DNA of 18,067 nucleotides from an uncultured Gemmatimonadaceae bacterium (GTDB taxonomy: Bacteria > Gemmatimonadota > Gemmatimonadetes > Gemmatimonadales > Gemmatimonadaceae). Positions within the stretch are counted from its first letter, which is position 1. Every line of letters begins with the position of its first letter. Below are positions 13,697 to 18,067 of this stretch, piece by piece. The notes beneath the pieces were generated by a model. It was not told where the DNA came from, did not search any database, and saw nothing but the letters and a program-made list of their open reading frames with translations. A program made the translations under genes and the position numbers. The stretch lies in assembly GCA_955652635.1 (NCBI GenBank), contig CATPBN010000188.1, positions 1 to 18,067 of the forward strand, given 5' to 3'.

Positions 13697-13955
13697 TCAT
13701 TCTCGCGACCTTCATGATGCTGTTCGCCGGGAATCCGCCTTTGGTGGCGTGCTCCTTCACTGCTTTTTCGTTCGGGGCATTGTATACGCAGTAGATCTTG
13801 TCTCCGGTGACGTAGCTCTGGACCCATTGGACGTCCTTCCCGTCGCGATTCATGCCGCTGATCACGCCGCACGATTTCTGGGAGATGGCCTTGAGCTCGT
13901 CGCTGGAGAGTTTGCCGGCGCCGGGGATCTGGCGCTCGATCAAGAACTGTGGCAT
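13668..13955 (-). CDS. DUF4242 domain protein
   Basis: This 95-residue cytoplasmic protein fits DUF4242 (PF14026), a small ferredoxin-like fold: PQFLIERQIPGAGKLSSDELK, then VQWVQSYVTGDKIYCVYNAPNEKAVKEHATKGGFPANSIMKV. A Streptomyces member (SCO4226) was reported to bind nickel; whether this one binds metal is not visible, though a His and several Cys/acidic residues are present. ATG 13955 has AGGA (13963-13966 on the other strand) seven nt upstream. It converges on the tetR-family gene and overlaps it by 29 nt tail to tail. A small membrane protein gene lies 74 nt upstream on the same strand. Confidence 0.85.
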   Translation of the reverse strand: MPQFLIERQIPGAGKLSSDELKAISQKSCGVISGMNRDGKDVQWVQSYVTGDKIYCVYNAPNEKAVKEHATKGGFPANSIMKVARMISPITAETG

Positions 13956-14029
13956 TCCGATGTTCCTGTTGGTGGGGTGGAGAAAATAAGGTGCTCAATT
14001 GGTGTCTGCCAGTGAAGACAGGCTGGCTG

Positions 14030-14152
14030 TCAGGGGGTGGGTGGCTTGCCCCGTTTCCATAGCCAGGCTGCTCCCACAACGATGATGACCACTACTACGA
14101 GAAGTGTCGACCCCATGGGTACCCCGCGAGAAGGGAGTTTCTGTCGTGGCAT
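14030..14152 (-). CDS. Small single-helix membrane protein (40 residues)
   Basis: A short frame reads from ATG 14152 to TGA 14030. It has a basic N-terminus (PRQKLPSRG), one very hydrophobic segment near residues 16-32 (TLLVVVVIIVVGAAWLW), and a basic, proline-rich tail (KRGKPPTP). This is the pattern of a bitopic small membrane protein with the N-terminus probably outside by the positive-inside rule, though both ends carry charge. GGGTGG lies shortly before the start, a plausible ribosome binding site. A second ATG at 14116 would give a 28-residue form. No family is recognised. It fills an otherwise empty 311-nt gap and shares direction with the DUF4242 gene. Short length makes chance a real alternative. 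Confidence 0.45.
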   Translation of the reverse strand: MPRQKLPSRGVPMGSTLLVVVVIIVVGAAWLWKRGKPPTP

Positions 14153-14266
14153 TTCCACCCAGCGAACTACCGGCGCTCGCGCATCTTCGGGAATAGGCTA
14201 TGATTCGTCAAATCAGTTCCGTCTGTAGAGTTGATAGAGCAACGCTGACCAAACTGGGAGGACCCA
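14153..14266. promoter_or_regulatory. Divergent intergenic region before second plug-like lipoprotein
   Basis: This 114-bp stretch separates the minus-strand small membrane protein from the plus-strand lipoprotein. GGGAGG at 14256-14261 is a strong ribosome binding site five nt before the ATG at 14267. TATGAT at 14199-14204 is a candidate plus-strand -10 box without a clear -35. On the minus strand TTGACG (14211-14206) is a good -35 match, but the -10 at 17 nt is poor. I see no operator palindrome like the one before tetR. Confidence 0.35.
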
Positions 14267-14695
14267 ATGTCGGTCAAACATCTTTATCCAGTGGCTCTCG
14301 CTGCGATTATGGCGTGCGCGGGTCCCACCCCTACACAGGGCACTGTGCCTGTAGGTGTGCTTCCTCGAAGGCCCAACATCCTGACTCTCGACGAGATGGC
14401 CGCCGCACACGCTGATGCCACGACTGCGTACGATGCGATTGCACGCCTGCGTCCGAACTGGCTGGCTGCGCATGGCCTGACTTCGACACTCGGTGGTGGC
14501 GGCGGCACCGAGTTCGCGATCGTATTCCTCGACGGCCAATCCTTTGGCGATCTCAACTCGCTTCGCACCATCCAAGCCTATCAGGTAGTCGAATTCCGTT
14601 ATTACGACGTTACCCAGGCTGGAGCCAAGTTCGGATTGCGGGCCGGTAGCAGCGGGGTGATCGAAATCATCAGTAATCCCCAGTTCCGGACGTAA
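14267..14695 (+). CDS. Small plug-like lipoprotein (paralogue of 12574-12987)
   Basis: The 142-residue precursor has a lipobox IMAC with Cys17, the same lipidation position as its paralogue. The mature part keeps TAYDAIARLRPNWLAAHG, a glycine stretch (LGGGGG), IVFLDGQSFGDLNSLRTI, VVEFRYYDVTQAGAKFGLRAGSSGVIEII. These elements in this order recall the plug domain of TonB-dependent receptors without the barrel. GGGAGG lies five nt before ATG 14267. The stop overlaps the aminotransferase start (TAATG), so translation is coupled, although no functional tie between the two products is known. It presumably sits on a membrane facing the periplasm. Function unknown; roughly 40% identity to the paralogue by eye suggests an old duplication. 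Confidence 0.82.
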   Translation: MSVKHLYPVALAAIMACAGPTPTQGTVPVGVLPRRPNILTLDEMAAAHADATTAYDAIARLRPNWLAAHGLTSTLGGGGGTEFAIVFLDGQSFGDLNSLRTIQAYQVVEFRYYDVTQAGAKFGLRAGSSGVIEIISNPQFRT

Positions 14696-15882
14696 TGACC
14701 AGCATTGAAAACACCTCGGCGCGCGCCGGCACGGCGAAGCGCGCGAGCACATTTACGGAGTCAGTAATCCGCGAGATGACTCGCGTGGCGAACCAATATG
14801 GCGCGATCAATCTCGCGCAGGGATTCCCCGATTTCCCGATGCCCGAGCCGATGAAGGTGGCGGCGTGCGCGGCGATCAAGGGCGACATCAATCAGTACGC
14901 GATTACCTGGGGCAGTCCGTCGCTGAGGCTGGCGATCGCCGAGAAGTACCGGAGTTGGTACGGGATGACCGTGGATCCGGAGCGGGAGATCACGGTCTGT
15001 TGCGGCGCAACGGAAGCGATGGCGGCGACCTTTCTCGCGCTGATCGATCCCGGCGATGAAGTCATCGTGTTCGAGCCGTATTACGAGAACTATGGTCCGG
15101 ACGCCATACTCGCGGGCGCGAGGCCGGTGTTCGTGCCGTTGGAGGCGCCGGATTGGCGTTTGGATCCGGATAAACTGCGCGCTGCCTTTTCGAACAACAC
15201 TCGCGCGATTGTCGTGAATACACCGCACAATCCGACAGGCCGAGTCTTTACGCGGGAAGAGATCTCACTGATCGCGGAGCTGTGTCAGAAGTACGATGCG
15301 ATCGCGATCACGGACGAGATCTACGAGCACATCCGGTATGCGGGCGGGCATCACGTCTTGGCTACGTGGCCGGGGATGCGAGAAAGGACTGTCACCATCT
15401 CCGGGTTGTCGAAGACTTTCTCGTGCACCGGGTGGAGACTTGGGTATGCGATCGCGCCGCCCGAGTTCTCGTCACCGATTCGCAAGGTCCACGACTTTTT
15501 GACGGTGGGAGCTCCGGCGCCTTTGCAGGCCGCGGGTGCGATCGGGATGGCGTTTGATTCCGATTATTACAACCACCTCGCGCTCGAGTACCGTGCTCGG
15601 CGGGACATCATGTGCTCGGCTCTAGACGAAGCTGGATTCAAGTACGCCGCGCCGGAGGGCGCCTACTATATACTCGCTGACTTCTCGGAGATCTCGGATC
15701 TCGAGTCGAGGGAGTTTGCGATTTGGTTGGCGAAGGAGGTTGGGGTCGCGACGGTGCCGGGGATGAGTTTCTACTCGCGTCCGGAGTTGGGGCGAACAGT
15801 TACTCGTTTTGCGTTCTGCAAGAAGCTGGAGACGTTGGAGAAGGCGGCGGAGAGGTTGGTGACCTTGCAGGCACGCGTGTGA
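14695..15882 (+). CDS. PLP-dependent aminotransferase, class I/II
   Basis: This 395-residue fold-type I enzyme carries INLAQGFPDFPMPEPM near 38-53, NTPHNPTG at 175-182, D207 and Y210 in ITDEIYEH, and the Schiff-base lysine K240 in SGLSKTFSCTGWRLGY. A C-terminal arginine in RTVTRFAFCK probably binds the substrate carboxylate. The sequence is closest in style to the methionine/kynurenine (YbdL, KAT) and aspartate aminotransferase subgroups. It moves an amino group from an amino acid to a 2-oxo acid in the cytoplasm; the substrate is not decided by the motifs. It begins in a TAATG overlap with the lipoprotein stop. After its stop an 84-nt stretch precedes the peptidase, with no clear terminator. 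Confidence 0.92.
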   Translation: MTSIENTSARAGTAKRASTFTESVIREMTRVANQYGAINLAQGFPDFPMPEPMKVAACAAIKGDINQYAITWGSPSLRLAIAEKYRSWYGMTVDPEREITVCCGATEAMAATFLALIDPGDEVIVFEPYYENYGPDAILAGARPVFVPLEAPDWRLDPDKLRAAFSNNTRAIVVNTPHNPTGRVFTREEISLIAELCQKYDAIAITDEIYEHIRYAGGHHVLATWPGMRERTVTISGLSKTFSCTGWRLGYAIAPPEFSSPIRKVHDFLTVGAPAPLQAAGAIGMAFDSDYYNHLALEYRARRDIMCSALDEAGFKYAAPEGAYYILADFSEISDLESREFAIWLAKEVGVATVPGMSFYSRPELGRTVTRFAFCKKLETLEKAAERLVTLQARV

Positions 15883-15919
15883 TCTAAGCAGACTCAAAAC
15901 AACTGGACGGAGCCTGAAC

Positions 15920-15970
15920 GTGAGAGCAGTTTATCGCACGAGTTGTCTCCTACCCGATCTCACCCGATGA
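15920..15970 (+). CDS. Possible 16-codon leader ORF before the M14 peptidase
   Basis: GTG 15920 has a well-placed GGAG (15909-15912, seven nt spacing) and opens a frame of 16 codons, MRAVYRTSCLLPDLTR. It ends in a TGA that overlaps the peptidase ATG as ATGA. The peptidase has no ribosome binding site of its own, so this leader could deliver ribosomes to it by coupling. It is too short to trust as a protein; no repeated regulatory codons are seen. Confidence 0.35.
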   Translation: MRAVYRTSCLLPDLTR

Positions 15971-18067
15971 CCGCCAGACGATTTTTCCCCTCTCTCGCCC
16001 TACTCACCTGCGCCCTGTTTGCGCCGCGCGCCTCCGCTCAACAATCGATCGATTCCATATACTCGGCGAAGATCCGCGAGCTGACACCGACCGATCCACG
16101 ATGGAAGTTCACGACTGAACTCGTCTCGACGCTCCCCGCGTCAGCGACCGTTCCGACTCCACTCAAAGTGCTGGGATACGTACCGGGAACTCTCGGGCAT
16201 CTCTCGTACGTCGCCGATCTTAATCGGTACTTCGAGGCGCTCGCCGCGGCGGCGCCGAATCGCGTCAAGAAGTTCTCGCTCGGCAAGAGTGAAGAGGGCC
16301 GCGAATCGATCGTCGTCGCCATCTCCGACGAAGCGAACATCGCCAAGCTCGAGCAGAACCGCCTCGCCCTTGGACAACTTGCCGATCCGCGTGGTCTCGA
16401 GCCCACTGATCGTTCTCGCCTGATCAAGGAAACGAAACCGGTCTACTGGCTGAGCGGCTCGATCCACTCGCCGGAAACCGGCAGTCCCGAGATGCTAATG
16501 GAGCTCGCGTATCGTCTCGCCGTCGACGAGTCGGAATTCGTGAAGAACATCCGCGCGAACGTCATCACGCTCATCACGCCCGTCACCGAGGTGGACGGCC
16601 GCGATCGCGAGGTCGATGTCATCAAGGAATCGCTGGCGCTCAAGCTCGGCAACAACAACATCCCTCTCATCTATTGGGGCAAGTACACCGCGCACGACAA
16701 TAACCGCGACGGCATGGTGATGTCGCAGAATCTCACCAGGAACTTCCTGCGTGGATTTCTCTACTGGCACCCGACCGTCGCGCACGATCTGCACGAATCG
16801 GTTCCCTTCCTCTACGCCAGCACAGGAACGGGCCCATACAACGATGAGTACGATCCTATAGTAGTCGACGAGTGGCACACTCTCGCCTACCAGGAGATCA
16901 CCGAGCTCACCCGCAGAGGATTGCCCGGTGTGTGGACGCACGGATTCTACGACGGATGGGCGCCGAACTACACACTTCTTTCCGTCGCGAATCTCCACAA
17001 CTCGATCGGACGCTTTTACGAGACGTACACCTCGAGCGGAGCCGGCTGCACTACAGTGAGACTCCCTGCTGCCGATACATCACGCCGTTGGGACCGGTCC
17101 AACCCGCCGGTGAACGGCATCAAGTGGTGCATTCGCAGCAACATCAATTATCAGGAGTCGGGCGCGCTCATCGCGCTCAAGTACACTGCCGACCATCGCG
17201 AGACGTTTCTCGAGAATTTCGTTTCGAAAGGCGAGCGGATGATAGCGCGGGGACGTACGAGTGCGCCGTACGCATTCGTGATTCCGCGAAATCAGCGTCA
17301 CGCCGCAGAGGCTGCCGATCTCGTAAATCTGTTCCGGGCGCAGGGGACGGAGGTGAGTATCGCCACGAGCGATTTCGCGCTCAAAGGTTCGACGACCCCG
17401 CCGAAGCAAAGCGCCGCCGATTCAGCTGCTCCGGCAAAAACCGCCAAAGACTCGACAGTGCAAGTTCACACCGGTGACTGGATCGTTCGGCTCGACCAGC
17501 CATACGCCGCGACTGCGCGCACGCTGGTCGCCATCCAGCATTTCAAGGCCGACGATCCGCCACCGTACGACGACACTGGCTGGACGCTCGACGAGCTGCG
17601 TCACGTGCAGACGCTCAAGATCTCGGATTCGACGATCCTCTCGAAGCCGATGCAAATGCTCACCACCGATGCGCACGTCGACGGTGATGTCAGCGGCTCG
17701 CCTGGCGTCCTCCTCGTGCGTCACCTGGGTGACTGGCGCTCGGCTCTTCTTCCCTGGAAGGTTGCGCCCGCCGCTGTAAAGATTGCAGAGGAGCCATTTA
17801 CCGTCGGCGCGACGAAATATCCGGCGGGCACGTACATCATCAACAGTCCCACCGACGCCACGCGCAACGTCGTCAAGTCCCTCGGGATGAATGGCGTCGC
17901 AGTAGGTGGTGCGATTGCCGCGCGGCAGCGTTCGATCCGCGTCCCGCGCGTAGCGCTGATGCACTCGTGGCTCGAGACTCAGAACGAAGGATGGGTGCGC
18001 TACGCGTTCGACCAGATGGGCGTCCGCTACGCCTATATCAGTGACCAATCGCTCCGTCGGCCGGGAG
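15967..18067 (+). CDS. Exported M14-family zinc carboxypeptidase (partial, C-terminus missing)
   Basis: At least 700 residues are open to the window edge. A signal peptide is clear: basic TARR, hydrophobic core, then an ASA|QQ cleavage near residue 24. The M14 catalytic domain holds the zinc motif H167-x2-E170 in GSIHSPETGS, a third histidine near 273-276 in AHDLHES, and a likely catalytic Glu near 352 in FYETYTSSG. An alanine/serine/lysine linker lies around residues 480-497, then come beta-rich regions and PRVALMHSWLETQNEGWVRYAFDQMGVRYAYI, which resembles the class-I-amidotransferase-like part of other very long M14 proteins. It would digest peptides in the periplasm or outside the cell. 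Start ATG 15967 gives the best signal peptide; TTG 15943 is an alternative. Confidence 0.9.
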   Translation, partial: MTARRFFPSLALLTCALFAPRASAQQSIDSIYSAKIRELTPTDPRWKFTTELVSTLPASATVPTPLKVLGYVPGTLGHLSYVADLNRYFEALAAAAPNRVKKFSLGKSEEGRESIVVAISDEANIAKLEQNRLALGQLADPRGLEPTDRSRLIKETKPVYWLSGSIHSPETGSPEMLMELAYRLAVDESEFVKNIRANVITLITPVTEVDGRDREVDVIKESLALKLGNNNIPLIYWGKYTAHDNNRDGMVMSQNLTRNFLRGFLYWHPTVAHDLHESVPFLYASTGTGPYNDEYDPIVVDEWHTLAYQEITELTRRGLPGVWTHGFYDGWAPNYTLLSVANLHNSIGRFYETYTSSGAGCTTVRLPAADTSRRWDRSNPPVNGIKWCIRSNINYQESGALIALKYTADHRETFLENFVSKGERMIARGRTSAPYAFVIPRNQRHAAEAADLVNLFRAQGTEVSIATSDFALKGSTTPPKQSAADSAAPAKTAKDSTVQVHTGDWIVRLDQPYAATARTLVAIQHFKADDPPPYDDTGWTLDELRHVQTLKISDSTILSKPMQMLTTDAHVDGDVSGSPGVLLVRHLGDWRSALLPWKVAPAAVKIAEEPFTVGATKYPAGTYIINSPTDATRNVVKSLGMNGVAVGGAIAARQRSIRVPRVALMHSWLETQNEGWVRYAFDQMGVRYAYISDQSLRRPG

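Noticed and set aside
14213..14752. 179-codon minus-strand open frame
   Set aside because: Opposes a lipoprotein with a clear lipobox, strong ribosome binding site and a paralogue; no domain in the reverse frame.
15883..15966. Riboswitch or terminator in the gap after the aminotransferase
   Set aside because: No stable stem followed by T residues and no known aptamer pattern was visible; only the leader ORF is supported.
16495..16998. 167-codon minus-strand open frame (Val/Asp/Arg-rich)
   Set aside because: Shadow of the M14 catalytic domain; no motif or ribosome binding site.
17422..18048. 208-codon minus-strand open frame opposite the M14 peptidase
   Set aside because: The plus strand carries a continuous peptidase frame with signal peptide and zinc motif; the reverse frame has no recognisable feature.

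Overview
The window reads as a GC-rich chromosomal segment of a Gram-negative bacterium. The best guess for the lineage is Gemmatimonadota or a close relative in the FCB superphylum. This is inference from gene content: a PorX-type response regulator with a PglZ domain, lipid A/LOS-type envelope genes, small lipoproteins resembling a TonB-receptor plug, a large secreted M14 peptidase, and many GTG/TTG starts. No rRNA, tRNA, IS element, CRISPR array or phage gene was seen; almost all of the window is coding.

Left half (about 1-10221, all on the minus strand): a tightly packed run of eight genes read from right to left. It starts with a PorX-like response regulator, then an MsbA-type lipid flippase, a GT4 glycosyltransferase with an unusual motif, a GT2 glycosyltransferase of WaaE/KdtX type carrying a G10 homopolymer, a CgeB-type glycosyltransferase, a canonical GT4, an LpxL/HtrB-family acyltransferase, an OppC/DppC-type permease and a mechanosensitive-channel-like membrane protein cut by the window edge. 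Gaps are 4-62 nt or 4-nt start/stop overlaps, so the set looks like one transcription unit. It would build, decorate and export a lipooligosaccharide under, or alongside, a PglZ-domain signalling protein.

Middle (10269-13696, plus strand): a hypothetical gene, yebC, ruvC, ruvA (no ruvB follows), a small plug-like lipoprotein and a TetR regulator. The junctions are 1-8 nt overlaps or a 2-nt gap, except for a 16-nt gap before tetR. The tetR start is preceded by two perfect 16-bp palindromes 22 bp apart. They sit over a sigma70-like promoter, which suggests autoregulation and a leaderless or nearly leaderless transcript.

Right part (13668-18067): on the minus strand lie a DUF4242 protein that converges on tetR and overlaps it, and a 40-residue single-helix membrane protein. 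On the plus strand lie a second plug-like lipoprotein (paralogue of the first), a class I/II aminotransferase joined to it by TAATG, and an exported M14 zinc carboxypeptidase that runs off the window. A 16-codon leader ORF with a good ribosome binding site overlaps the peptidase start.

The points most worth a second look are the PorX-to-LOS operon linkage, the G10 tract as a possible phase-variation switch, the nested double operator/promoter of tetR, and the pair of barrel-less plug-like lipoproteins.
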